A DNA stretch of 64,000 nucleotides, taken from Labedella populi. Its GTDB lineage: Bacteria; Actinomycetota; Actinomycetes; Actinomycetales; Microbacteriaceae. Shown one piece after another: positions 27,671 to 36,171 of this stretch; the first letter of the stretch is position 1, and each line of letters begins with the position of its first letter. The position numbers were made by a program, and so were the translations under genes. The notes beneath the pieces were generated by a model. That model was not told the origin of the DNA. It worked only from the letters and a program-made list of their open reading frames with translations, and did no database searches. The stretch spans positions 744,001 to 808,000 of the forward strand of contig NZ_RZNC01000001.1 of the NCBI RefSeq assembly GCF_004078655.1, read 5' to 3'.

Positions 27671-28695
27671 GCGCCTGGCGGATGCCCCACGAGGCGGGCG
27701 AGCAGGTCCGTACCTGGATGGGGTGGCCGGCGCCGGCGGAGACGTTCGGTCAGGGCGATGAGGAGGAGGCGGCCGCCGTCGCGGCCTGGTCGAACGTCGC
27801 CAACGCGATCGTCGACTTCCAGCCCGTGACGATGATCGTTCCGGCGGAGTCCGCGTCCGCCGCCCGACGCACGCTCTCGCGGAGCGTCGACGTCGAGATC
27901 GCGCCCCTCGACGACGGTTGGCTGCGGGACAGCGGTCCGACCTTCGTGCACGCCGAGGACGGATCCGTCGCCGCGATCGATTGGCACTTCAACGGCTGGG
28001 GACAGCAGCCGGACATCCGATGGGAGGAGGACCAGCACACCGCTCGCCGTGTCGCGGCGCTCGCCGGCGTGCCCGTCGTCTCGTCGCCCATCGTCAACGA
28101 GGGCGGCGGCATCCACGTGGATGGTCGCGGCACGGTGCTCGCGACCCGTTCCGTGCAGCTCGATCCGTTCCGCAATCCCGGTCGCACGGCGGAGGACATC
28201 GAACGCGAGTTCGCACGCACGCTCGGCGCCGACCGCGTCATCTGGCTCGATCGTGGTCTGTACCGCGACGCGCAGGCATACGGCACCCGTGGACACGTCG
28301 ACATCGTGGCGGCCTTCCCCGACGAACGGACGCTGCTCGTGCACGACCAACGGTCGATGGAGCACCCCGACGCTGCGATCATGCGTGACGTCATGGACGT
28401 GCTCGGCGACGCCGTCGACGTCGACGGCCGCCCGTATCGGATCGTGCGCGTGCCGGCGCCCGTGTCCCTGCACGACGACGAGGGATTCGTCGACTACAGC
28501 TACATCAATCACACGCCCGTGAACGGCGGGGTCATCGCGTGTGCGTTCGGCGATGCCAACGATTCCGTCGCGGCCGAGTTGCTCGCGGAGGTCTACCCGG
28601 GTCGTGCCGTGGTCGCCGTCGACGCGCGACCGATCTTCGCTCGCGGCGGCGGCATCCACTGCATCACGCAGAACCAGCCGGTCCCGCTCGGCTGA
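27667..28695 (+). CDS. aguA: Agmatine deiminase (peptidyl-arginine-deiminase family)
   Basis: 342 residues from GTG 27667. It converts agmatine to N-carbamoylputrescine plus ammonia. Family motifs: WRMPHEAGEQVRTWMGWP at the start, DDGWLRDSGPTFV, DWHFNGWG, VNEGGGIHVDGRGTVLAT, GHVDIVAAF and the C-terminal GGGIHCITQNQP with nucleophile Cys332. The bacterial family also includes deiminases acting on other guanidines, so the substrate is probable rather than certain. N-carbamoylputrescine amidase is not in the window. Coupled to the upstream amidohydrolase. Confidence 0.92.
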   Translation: MSAWRMPHEAGEQVRTWMGWPAPAETFGQGDEEEAAAVAAWSNVANAIVDFQPVTMIVPAESASAARRTLSRSVDVEIAPLDDGWLRDSGPTFVHAEDGSVAAIDWHFNGWGQQPDIRWEEDQHTARRVAALAGVPVVSSPIVNEGGGIHVDGRGTVLATRSVQLDPFRNPGRTAEDIEREFARTLGADRVIWLDRGLYRDAQAYGTRGHVDIVAAFPDERTLLVHDQRSMEHPDAAIMRDVMDVLGDAVDVDGRPYRIVRVPAPVSLHDDEGFVDYSYINHTPVNGGVIACAFGDANDSVAAELLAEVYPGRAVVAVDARPIFARGGGIHCITQNQPVPLG

Positions 28696-28754
28696 AAAGA
28701 GCGCCCGGATTCCGTCGTCTCGACCCGGTCGCCACCGCGTGGAAGACTGACGCC

Positions 28755-29387
28755 GTGAACGCTCGTGTCCCCGAACCGCAGACGCTGACCGGTCGCTCGG
28801 TCGCCCTCACCCCGCTCATCCGCGCCGACCTGCCGGAGCTCCACGCGGCGATCGCGCATCCCGAGGTGTTCGCAGGAGGGTACGGCGGCGGACCCGCAGG
28901 CCTGCCGACGGATCTCGCCGCGTTCCTCGCGTTCGCGGAGTCGTACTATCCGTGGACGACGGGCATCCCGTTCCTCGTCTCGACGGTCCCCATGCCGGAA
29001 GCCCCCCGCGTCGTCCTCGGCACGACGTCGCTCGCCGACCTCGACGTGACGAACCGCGGGGCTCACATCGGGTGGACGGCATACGACCCGCGTGTGTGGG
29101 CGACCTCGGTCAACATCGAGAGCAAGCTCCTCGTCCTCGGCCTCGCGTTCTCCCACGGCTTCGATCGCGTGAAGCTCCAGGCCGACGCGCAGAACGCCCG
29201 CTCCCGCGCGGCGATCACAAAACTCGGGGCGGTGTTCGAGGGGGTGCTGCGGCACGATCGCGTGCGCGCGGACGGCTCGTGGCGCGATACCGCGGTGTAC
29301 TCCATCCTGTCCGAGGAGTGGCCGGAGGTCCGCGCGGGCCTCGATCGCCGCCTCGCCGTCGACACGCGTCCGCTTCCGGTGTTCTGA
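28755..29387 (+). CDS. GNAT-family (RimJ/RimL-like) N-acetyltransferase
   Basis: 210 residues from GTG 28755; the open frame upstream runs inside aguA. The acetyl-CoA fold elements are visible: VALTPLIRADLPELHAAIAH at the start, GTTSLADLDVTNRGAHIGWT (beta4/5), a core replacing the usual Q/RxxGxG loop at SVNIESKLLVLGLAFSHGFD, and VKLQADAQNARSRAAITKLG with the GVLRHDRVRADGSWRDTAVY end typical of RimJ/RimL proteins. Substrate unknown: protein N-terminus, amino acid or small amine. It follows aguA by 59 bp and may belong to its transcript. Confidence 0.85.
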   Translation: MNARVPEPQTLTGRSVALTPLIRADLPELHAAIAHPEVFAGGYGGGPAGLPTDLAAFLAFAESYYPWTTGIPFLVSTVPMPEAPRVVLGTTSLADLDVTNRGAHIGWTAYDPRVWATSVNIESKLLVLGLAFSHGFDRVKLQADAQNARSRAAITKLGAVFEGVLRHDRVRADGSWRDTAVYSILSEEWPEVRAGLDRRLAVDTRPLPVF

Positions 29388-29473
29388 CGCCGTCCGTGAC
29401 GGGCGGCGGGAAGTGGCGCTTCCATGACCGAATGCCGCCGGTGCCGTTCGTCCGCGAGCGGTAACGTCGATGC

Positions 29474-30430
29474 GTGAGCGCCACCGACACCTCCCCGACC
29501 GCCGTCGATCCCTCCGGGCCGAGCCGCCGCGCCGGCATCACCGTGACGGTGCAGTTCCTCGCCCTCGGTCTCGTCTGGGGGTCGAGCTTCCTCTTCATGA
29601 AGGTGGCGCTCGACGGGGTGTCGTTCGGTCAGGTCGCGTGGGCACGACTCGTGCTCGGGTCCCTCACCCTCGGCGTCATCGCTCTCGTCATGCGGGTGCG
29701 GCTCCCGCGCTCGCCGAAGGTCTACGCACACCTCACGGTCGTGGCAATCTTCTACGCGGTCGTCCCTCACCAGCTCTTCGCGTGGGCCGAGCAGTACGTC
29801 TCGTCGAGTCTCGCCTCGATCTACAATGCGATCACGCCGCTCATGACGGCGCTCTTCGCGGCGCTGCTCTTCCGAGTGGAGAGGTTCGACCTCGGGCGGG
29901 CCCTCGGGGTCGTGCTCGGTCTCGTCGGCGTCATCGTCATCGTGGCGCCGTGGCAGGTCGGCGCCCTCGCCGGTGACATCGGCGGCCAACTCGCATGCCT
30001 CGGGGCGGTCGCCTGCTACGGCTTCACCTTCGGGTACATGCGTCGCTTCCTCACCCCGTACGCGCTGCCGCCGATCACCGCAGCCTTCCTCTACATCTCG
30101 ATCGCAGCCGTCATCATGGTGATCCTCACCCCGGTCGTCGCCTGGTCGCCGGTGCGGCTCGACGTGTGGATCGTGTTGAGCCTGCTCGCCCTGGGAGTGC
30201 TCGGGACGGGCGTCGCCTACATGTGGAACATGAACGTGTTCGACGCATGGGGTCCGACGCCGGCTTCGAGCGTGACGTACATCACCCCCGTCGTGGGTGT
30301 CGTCCTCGGAATCGTGCTGCTCGGGGAACAACTCTCGTGGAACCAGCCGCTCGGCGGTCTCGTCATCTTCGTCGGCATCCTGCTCGCACAGCAGCGCATC
30401 CGCCTGCCGCGCCGCCGCGCCGTCGCCTGA
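29474..30430 (+). CDS. EamA-family (DMT superfamily) transporter
   Basis: 318 residues, GTG start, about ten hydrophobic segments in two EamA repeats. The first repeat begins FLALGLVWGSSFLFMKVALD and contains AWARLVLGSLTLG; the second begins GQLACLGAVACYGFTFGYMR and ends in TYITPVVGVVLGIVLLGEQL, the classical end of an EamA domain. Family members export amino acids, nucleosides or drugs. Substrate unknown. It precedes a 56-bp inverted-repeat element. Confidence 0.9.
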   Translation: MSATDTSPTAVDPSGPSRRAGITVTVQFLALGLVWGSSFLFMKVALDGVSFGQVAWARLVLGSLTLGVIALVMRVRLPRSPKVYAHLTVVAIFYAVVPHQLFAWAEQYVSSSLASIYNAITPLMTALFAALLFRVERFDLGRALGVVLGLVGVIVIVAPWQVGALAGDIGGQLACLGAVACYGFTFGYMRRFLTPYALPPITAAFLYISIAAVIMVILTPVVAWSPVRLDVWIVLSLLALGVLGTGVAYMWNMNVFDAWGPTPASSVTYITPVVGVVLGIVLLGEQLSWNQPLGGLVIFVGILLAQQRIRLPRRRAVA

Positions 30431-30466
30431 CCCGCAACGACTCGCGGCGACGGCCCCCTCGAGCGC

Positions 30467-30522
30467 GGGTTGTCACGAATCGGCTATCCCCGGGGCTGGG
30501 GACCGCTGATATGTGACAACCC
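30467..30522 (+). repeat. 56-bp dispersed inverted-repeat element, copy A
   Basis: The ends GGGTTGTCAC (30467-30476) and GTGACAACCC (30513-30522) are perfect 10-bp inverted repeats. The right 22 bp (30501-30522) are identical to the corresponding part of copy B at 46079-46100 read on the other strand. It lies 37 bp after the EamA stop and 79 bp before the ABC ATPase start. Confidence 0.8.
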
Positions 30523-30600
30523 AGGGATCAGTCCAGGGAATGATGACGATGCGTCGGTGGGCCGACGCGCGATCGAGCGACGCCGACGAGGCTGGAGAGC

Positions 30601-31422
30601 ATGAACACTCCACTCCTCCACGCCTCGTCCCTCGTTCTGCGGTACGGCTCGACGACGGCCCTCGCGGGTGTCGACCTCGTCATCAACGAGGGCGAGTCCG
30701 TCGCCATCATGGGCGCGTCGGGCTCCGGCAAGACGAGCCTCCTGCACTGCCTCTCCGGCATCCTCCGACCGGACGGCGGCACGGTACGTTTCGCCGGCCC
30801 GACCGGCCCGGTCGACCTCTCCACACTGTCCGACGGTGAGCGCTCCCGACTGCGCCGTGAGGCGTTCGGGTTCGTCTTCCAGCAGGGACTGCTCGTCCCC
30901 GAGCTGACGGCGGTGGAGAACGCCGCCCTCCCGCTGCTGCTCTCCGGGTACGCGCGACGCGATGCCGAGGCTCGCGCGGCTGCGTGGCTCGGGGCGCTCG
31001 GCCTCCGTGGCCTCGAGGAGCGCCGGATCGGCGAGCTCTCCGGAGGTCAGGCGCAGCGCGTCGCGATCGCGCGGGCCCAGGTGGGCGGTGCCACGCTCAT
31101 CTTCGCGGACGAGCCGACCGGTGCTCTCGATTCCGCGACGAGCGTCGACGTCATGGACGCACTCCTCCGCTCGACGGTCGGTCAGGGCCACACGCTCGTC
31201 GTCGTGACCCACGACGAGAAGGTCGCGGCTCGCTGCTCCCGCGTCGTGCGGCTCACCGACGGCCAGATCGTGAGCGACTCGGCCGGACCCGTTCCTCCCC
31301 GTGCGGCCGTTCCCGCGCCCGGCGCCTTCGCCGGCCCCTCGCCGGTGACGACGGCCGTCGCTCACGTCGCCGCCACGGACGGCCCCGCCTTCGGCGGCGC
31401 CGGTTGGGAGGCCGGACGATGA
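30601..31422 (+). CDS. MacB/LolD-type ABC transporter ATPase
   Basis: 273 residues. Walker A GASGSGKTS near residue 40, FVFQQGLLVPELTAVENAAL, signature LSGGQAQR and Walker B LIFADEPTGALDS identify the LolD/MacB/FtsE group that partners FtsX-like permeases. About 45 residues of Pro/Ala/Gly-rich tail follow the core and end in GRR-like basic residues at the coupling point. It overlaps the permease start by 4 bp (ATGA). Such systems act in antimicrobial peptide sensing, lipoprotein or cell-wall processes rather than import. Confidence 0.92.
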   Translation: MNTPLLHASSLVLRYGSTTALAGVDLVINEGESVAIMGASGSGKTSLLHCLSGILRPDGGTVRFAGPTGPVDLSTLSDGERSRLRREAFGFVFQQGLLVPELTAVENAALPLLLSGYARRDAEARAAAWLGALGLRGLEERRIGELSGGQAQRVAIARAQVGGATLIFADEPTGALDSATSVDVMDALLRSTVGQGHTLVVVTHDEKVAARCSRVVRLTDGQIVSDSAGPVPPRAAVPAPGAFAGPSPVTTAVAHVAATDGPAFGGAGWEAGR

Positions 31423-32816
31423 GCACGATCGCTCCTCCCACCCCCACCGCAGCCCCCACGGCTTCTCGCCCCTCCGGCCGCGCCCCCATCGCTCGGCTCG
31501 CGTGGATGCTCACGCGCCCCGGCGCGGCGAGCCCCGCGACCGTCGCGCTGCCGATCGTCGCCTTCGCGGTCACGACCGCGCTTCTGCTCATCGTGCTCGG
31601 CGGCGTCCTCATGTTCTGGCAGCGCACGGACGTCAACGCCGAGGCCTTCAAGCTCCTCAGCCTCCTCGCGCTCGCGCTCCTCATCGTCCCGCTCGCCACG
31701 CTCGGTGGCGCGGCGGCTCGGCTGTCCGCACGTCGCCGGGACGACCGGTTGGCCACTCTCCGCCTCCTCGGCGCCACGACCGGGACGGTCACCCTCGTGA
31801 CCGTCGTCGAGTCGACGGTGCTCGCGTTCCTCGGCGCCCTCGCCGGGGTCGTGCTCTACGCCGTCAGCATGCCGCTCGTCGGCCTCATCCCCTTCGACGG
31901 TGGACCGATCGGGCCGACGGCGATCTGGACGGGACCTCTCCCCATCCTCGCGGTCGTCGTCGGCGTCGCACTGCTCGCCGCCGTGAGCTCGGTGATCGGC
32001 CTCCGCGCGGTCGTCGTCTCACCGCTCGGCGTCCGGCTGCGTCAGCGGGCCCCGCACACGTCGTGGCTGCGCCTCCTCGCCGGAGTGGTCATCGTCGCGG
32101 TCGCGTACGGGACGCTCAGCAGCCTCGGTGTGATCACGGATGTCGCGATCCTCGTCGTGGCCCTCGTCGGCGCCTTCGCCGCGTCCGTCGCCGTCCTGGG
32201 CCTCGTCGGCCCGTTCGCTCTGTCCGTGTTCGCGAAGGTGCGGCTGCGCCGGGCGAAGACCGCCGAGCAGCTCATCTCCGCCCGCGGCATCCTCGAGTCC
32301 CCGAAGGCTGCGTGGCGCCTCGTCGGAGGCGTGGCGATGACGAGCTTCGTCGCCGTCGTAGCCGGGACGGGAACGGCACTCCTCGAGTCGTTTTCGGCCC
32401 AGTCGTCGGCCGATGCGATCTTCATCGCGGACATCCGCACGGGTGTGCTCATCACACTCGTCGCATCGTTCACGATGGTCGCCTGCTCCGTGGGTGTCGG
32501 TCAGGCGGCCGCAGTCCTCGACCGGCGTGACCTCTACGTGAGCCTCGATCGCGTCGGGATGCCCGTCGCGACCATGGATAGGGCGCGCGTGCGCTCCGTC
32601 ATGCTCCCGCTCGTGTTCGTCGCGGTGGGCTCGGCGCTCCTCGGTGCGCTCCTGGTGTTCCCTCTCGCCGGTCTCGCGCTCATCGTCGCGCCGCTCTCGC
32701 TCCTCGTGATCGGGATCTGCTTCGTGCTCGGTCTCGCCCTCGTGAGGCTCTCGCTCCTCGCGACCCGGCCCATCCTCACGAACGTGCTCGCGCATCCGGA
32801 GCGTTCGCTCGGCTGA
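31419..32816 (+). CDS. FtsX-like ABC transporter permease
   Basis: 465 residues from the ATG overlapping the ATPase stop; a Pro/Thr-rich leader is followed by about ten hydrophobic segments. The first FtsX unit contains AARLSARRRDDRLATLRLLG and TGTVTLVTVVESTVLAFLGA, the characteristic coupling-helix region; a second unit occupies the C-terminal third (RRDLYVSLDRVGMPVATMDR). Compared with MacB it lacks a large extracytoplasmic domain, resembling the Bce/Vex-type or actinobacterial FtsX-domain permeases. It functions with the preceding ATPase. Substrate unknown. Confidence 0.85.
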   Translation: MSTIAPPTPTAAPTASRPSGRAPIARLAWMLTRPGAASPATVALPIVAFAVTTALLLIVLGGVLMFWQRTDVNAEAFKLLSLLALALLIVPLATLGGAAARLSARRRDDRLATLRLLGATTGTVTLVTVVESTVLAFLGALAGVVLYAVSMPLVGLIPFDGGPIGPTAIWTGPLPILAVVVGVALLAAVSSVIGLRAVVVSPLGVRLRQRAPHTSWLRLLAGVVIVAVAYGTLSSLGVITDVAILVVALVGAFAASVAVLGLVGPFALSVFAKVRLRRAKTAEQLISARGILESPKAAWRLVGGVAMTSFVAVVAGTGTALLESFSAQSSADAIFIADIRTGVLITLVASFTMVACSVGVGQAAAVLDRRDLYVSLDRVGMPVATMDRARVRSVMLPLVFVAVGSALLGALLVFPLAGLALIVAPLSLLVIGICFVLGLALVRLSLLATRPILTNVLAHPERSLG

Positions 32817-32845
32817 CGGCCCACGGCGGCGGATAGGGTTTCGGT

Positions 32846-33145
32846 ATGCCGGATAGCGACGTCACAGCCCAGCTCACCCGCTTGCGCAAGAGCATCGACA
32901 ACATCGACGCCGCTCTCGTGCACCTCCTCGCGGAGCGCTTCAAGTGCACGCAGGAGGTGGGGCATCTGAAGGCGACGCACGGTCTGCCGGCGGCCGACCC
33001 GTCTCGCGAGTCCCAGCAGGTCGAGCGGCTCCGGGCGCTCGCCGAGGAGAGCGAGCTCGACCCGGCGTTCGCGGAGAAGTGGTTCTCGTTCGTGGTGGCG
33101 GAGGTCATCCACCACCACGAACAGATCGCCTCGGAGCGGGGATGA
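32846..33145 (+). CDS. Chorismate mutase (AroQ type)
   Basis: 99 residues, ATG start. A single AroQ-type helical domain: LTRLRKSIDNIDAALVHLLA with the conserved Arg and Asp, ERFKCTQEVGHLKA with active-site Arg/Lys positions, then RESQQVERLRALAEESELDP and a last helix ending HHHEQIASERG. It converts chorismate to prephenate for phenylalanine and tyrosine synthesis. In corynebacteria and mycobacteria stand-alone forms work with DAHP synthase. Its stop overlaps the following SDR start (ATGA). Confidence 0.9.
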   Translation: MPDSDVTAQLTRLRKSIDNIDAALVHLLAERFKCTQEVGHLKATHGLPAADPSRESQQVERLRALAEESELDPAFAEKWFSFVVAEVIHHHEQIASERG

Positions 33146-34086
33146 CGACCCGCGGGTCGCGCCACTGGGACCCGGAGCGGCTCCCCTCGCAGGTCGGCCG
33201 GGTGGTCGCGATCACCGGGGCGAATGCGGGGCTCGGGTTCTTCACGTCGCTCCAGCTCGCTCGGGCCGGTGCCCGCGTGGTGCTCGCGTGCCGCGACGAG
33301 ACACGCGCGGAAACTGCGCGCGCGGCGATCCGCCGGTTGGTGCCGGAGGCGTCGGTCGATGTCGTGCGTATCGACACTTCCGACCTCGCATCGGTCGGGG
33401 ACGCGGCGCTCGCACTCTCGGCCCTCAATCGGCTCGACGTGCTCATCACCAACGCTGGAGTCGTCCATCCGCCTCGCGAGCGCGCCCTCACGGGGGACGG
33501 CCTCGAACTCGTCGGGGCGACCAACCACTTCGGTCATTTCGCTCTCGTCGCCGGCGTCATCGACGCTCTCGAGCGCACCCCCGGAGCCCGCGTCGTGACG
33601 CTCGGGAGCCTCGCGACGCGGCTCGTCCGGCTCGACGTTGACGACCTGCAGCTCGAGCGCCGATACACCGGCTGGCGCGCCTACGCGCAGTCGAAGATCA
33701 TGGCGTGGTCGTTCGGACTCGAGCTCGACCGTCGGCTCCGCGCGTCGGGCCTCGGCACCCGGGCTCTCGTCGCCCACCCGGGTTACTCGATCACGGGCCG
33801 AACGCCCATCGTGCGCGGGGTGAACGAACCCGGGGCCGGGCAGCGATTCGTCGACAACCTGCAGGCGTCGTTCACGCAGGGCAAGGACCGCGGCGCGTGG
33901 CCGACGGTGCGGGCAGCCGTCGACGCGGGCGCCGAGGGCGGAGAGTCCTTCGGTCCGCGCTTCTTCATCAAGGGCGCGCCCGTTCCCCAGATGCCCGTCG
34001 GAGTGGTGCGGGATCGTGCCACGGCCACGGCGATCTGGACCGAGAGCGAACGCGCGACCGGCGTCCGCTTGCTCTCCGCCTCCTGA
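33142..34086 (+). CDS. SDR-family oxidoreductase (retinol dehydrogenase/protochlorophyllide reductase-like)
   Basis: 314 residues from the ATG overlapping the chorismate mutase stop. The cofactor motif is VVAITGANAGLGFFTSLQLA (TGxxxGxG near residues 31-38), followed by ACRDETRAE, which favours NADP(H), LITNAGV and the catalytic YAQSK. The length of over 300 residues and the LVAHPGYS segment are typical of the RDH/WWOX-like atypical group. Substrate unknown. A hairpin terminator follows the stop. Confidence 0.88.
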   Translation: MTTRGSRHWDPERLPSQVGRVVAITGANAGLGFFTSLQLARAGARVVLACRDETRAETARAAIRRLVPEASVDVVRIDTSDLASVGDAALALSALNRLDVLITNAGVVHPPRERALTGDGLELVGATNHFGHFALVAGVIDALERTPGARVVTLGSLATRLVRLDVDDLQLERRYTGWRAYAQSKIMAWSFGLELDRRLRASGLGTRALVAHPGYSITGRTPIVRGVNEPGAGQRFVDNLQASFTQGKDRGAWPTVRAAVDAGAEGGESFGPRFFIKGAPVPQMPVGVVRDRATATAIWTESERATGVRLLSAS

Positions 34087-34100
34087 CCCGACGACGACAG

Positions 34101-34138
34101 GCCCCGGCGGCACTCGACTACTCGAGTGCCGCCGGGGC
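34101..34138. terminator. Bidirectional hairpin terminator
   Basis: A perfect 17-bp stem (34101-34117 with 34122-34138) and a CTAC tetraloop lie between the convergent SDR and YhgE/Pip genes. There is no U-tract. It can serve both transcripts. Confidence 0.8.
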
Positions 34139-34152
34139 CCCGTGGTGCGGGG

Positions 34153-36171
34153 TCAGGCCGTCGTGGGTGAGGCCGTGGTCGCCGGCGCGGTCGGGGTGAA
34201 ACGCCGCGCCGGGACCGTGCGTTCCGTGGCGACCCGGATCGTCGAGACGATGAGGGCGGCGAGCGTCCAGAGCACGAGGCCGACGATCGCGGGGGCGAGG
34301 CCCGTCGTATCCGCGGCGATCGCGCGGATCGCCTCCTGAGCGGGCGCCACCGGCAGGAAGCCGAACACGGCGTCGAGCGCGTCCGGCACGGTCGCGACGA
34401 TGCCCGTCGCGAGCGTCACGAGGGCGACGATCATCGCGATGAAGCGGCCGCCACCGTGGAAGACCGCGACGAGTGCCTGCATGACGGCTGCGAACGCCAC
34501 TCCGGTCAGGGCGAGCAGTCCGGCGAAACCGAACCACTCGGCGATCCCGAACTCCAGTTGGAACTGCAGGACGCCTGCGACGAGCACGCCCTGGATCGCG
34601 CCGGCGATCCCCGCGGGCAGGAACGAGCGCAGCACGAGACCGACGGACGAGCGCGTCGAGCCCACGAGGGTCGTCGGCACCGCGCGCAGCAGGATGAACG
34701 ACGCGAAGGCGCCGAGCCAGAGGGCGAGCACGGCGTAGAAGGGCGCGCCCTTCGAGCCGAAGTCCACGCCGCCGCCGTCAGCAGCGACCGGATCGGCCAC
34801 GACCGACGCGAGGTTCTCGCGCTCGCTCTCGTTGTACGTGGGAAGCGCGTCGACAGCCTCATCGAGTCCGTCGGCCAGCTGCCCGACGCCGTCGGCGAGT
34901 TGGCCCGTGCCCTCGGCGAGGGTCGTCGTGCCGCCCGCGAGTTGCCGGACGCCGTCCGCGTACTGGTCGACGCCGTCCGCGTACTGCGTTGCCCCGGAGG
35001 AGAGCTGGCTCGCGCCGCTCGAGAGCTGAGCCGTGCCCGATGCCACTTGTGCAGCACCGTCGGCTGACTGCGCGATCCCGCTCGCGAGGGATGGGGCGTT
35101 TCTCACGATGCCTGCGGCACCGGCACCGATGGTGGATGCATTCGCGACGAGTTGAGTTACCTGCCCGTCAACCGGCTCGGCCACCGCGGCTTCGAGTCCT
35201 GCAGCATACTGATCGAGTCTCTTGCAGAACTCCTGAGAGCCATCACACGTTTCCGCGAATCCTCGCGCCGCCTGGGCTTGGGTTCGGAGCCCCTCGGCGC
35301 CCGCCGACACGAGTGCGGGGAACGCTGTTGCGAGTCCGGACACTCCGTCGGCCAGCACATCCGCGTCCGCCTGTGAGGGCAGTTCTGCCGTACCGTCCGC
35401 GATCTGGCGCAGGCCGGATGCGAGCGACTGCGCGCCGTCGTTCAATTGGCTTGCGCCGTCGGCGAGCCCACGTGCGCCAGACGCGATACCGTCCGCGCCG
35501 GTCGCAAGGGTGTCCGCGCCTGTCGCGAGCTCGGCGGTTCCGGTCGCGAGTTCGTCGGCGCCCGACGCGAGTTCGTCCGCTCCCTCCGCGGTCTGCTGCG
35601 CGCCGTCGGCGGCCTCACCGAGCTGGTCGCCGAGCGTGTTGAAGCCGAGGTAGATGTTCTCGAGGTAGGACGTCGTGAGCTCGCGCCCCGTGAGCGATGC
35701 TGCCGTCGACGTGATAGTCGCGGTGAGAGCGTCGTCGACGAGGCGGGTGCGGTCGGACGTCGTGACGTCGATCGTCGCCTGCTCGGCGTCCTCCGCGTCA
35801 CCACCGACGGACGTCGCCGCCTCGGAGAAGTTCTCGGGGATCGTGACGACGGCGACGTAACTGCCGTCGGCGAGGCCCGCGTCGGCGTCCTCCTCATCCG
35901 TGATGACCCAGTCGTAGTTGGGGTCGTCGTTACTGACGAGTCCGGCGGAGAGCTGGCGGCCGAGCGGGACCTGCTGGCCGTCGATCTCGACGGGCTCGTC
36001 CGCGTTGACGATCGCCGCGGTCACCTGCGGGAGGCGATCCTGCGGATCCCACAGCGCCCAGACCAGGATGCCCGCGACGACGAGCGGGACGAGGATGATG
36101 CCGACGATGGACGCCCAGCCGATGCGGCGGGGGCTGCCGGCGCGTTCGAGAAAGCTCACGGGGGTGCTCAT
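34153..36171 (-). CDS. YhgE/Pip-domain membrane protein
   Basis: 672 residues from the ATG at 36171. The N-terminal GWASIVGIILVPLVVAGILV is a membrane segment followed by the YhgE/Pip motif (VAGILVWALWDPQDRLPQVT). The extracellular middle, about residues 150-440, is made of repeated ADG/SGA-xxLA units, such as GADELASGADELATGTAEL, predicting a long helical or beta-roll-like stalk. It is interrupted by a different stretch with two Cys (ETCDGSQEFCKRLDQY). Five or six membrane segments end the protein, as in ABC-2-like permeases. Its start overlaps the MMPL stop (ATGA). Related proteins serve as phage receptors or export components; function here unknown. Confidence 0.88.
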   Translation of the reverse strand: MSTPVSFLERAGSPRRIGWASIVGIILVPLVVAGILVWALWDPQDRLPQVTAAIVNADEPVEIDGQQVPLGRQLSAGLVSNDDPNYDWVITDEEDADAGLADGSYVAVVTIPENFSEAATSVGGDAEDAEQATIDVTTSDRTRLVDDALTATITSTAASLTGRELTTSYLENIYLGFNTLGDQLGEAADGAQQTAEGADELASGADELATGTAELATGADTLATGADGIASGARGLADGASQLNDGAQSLASGLRQIADGTAELPSQADADVLADGVSGLATAFPALVSAGAEGLRTQAQAARGFAETCDGSQEFCKRLDQYAAGLEAAVAEPVDGQVTQLVANASTIGAGAAGIVRNAPSLASGIAQSADGAAQVASGTAQLSSGASQLSSGATQYADGVDQYADGVRQLAGGTTTLAEGTGQLADGVGQLADGLDEAVDALPTYNESERENLASVVADPVAADGGGVDFGSKGAPFYAVLALWLGAFASFILLRAVPTTLVGSTRSSVGLVLRSFLPAGIAGAIQGVLVAGVLQFQLEFGIAEWFGFAGLLALTGVAFAAVMQALVAVFHGGGRFIAMIVALVTLATGIVATVPDALDAVFGFLPVAPAQEAIRAIAADTTGLAPAIVGLVLWTLAALIVSTIRVATERTVPARRFTPTAPATTASPTTA

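Noticed and set aside
30467-30522. Insertion sequence or transposon end
   Set aside because: There is no transposase frame or clear target duplication near either 56-bp copy.
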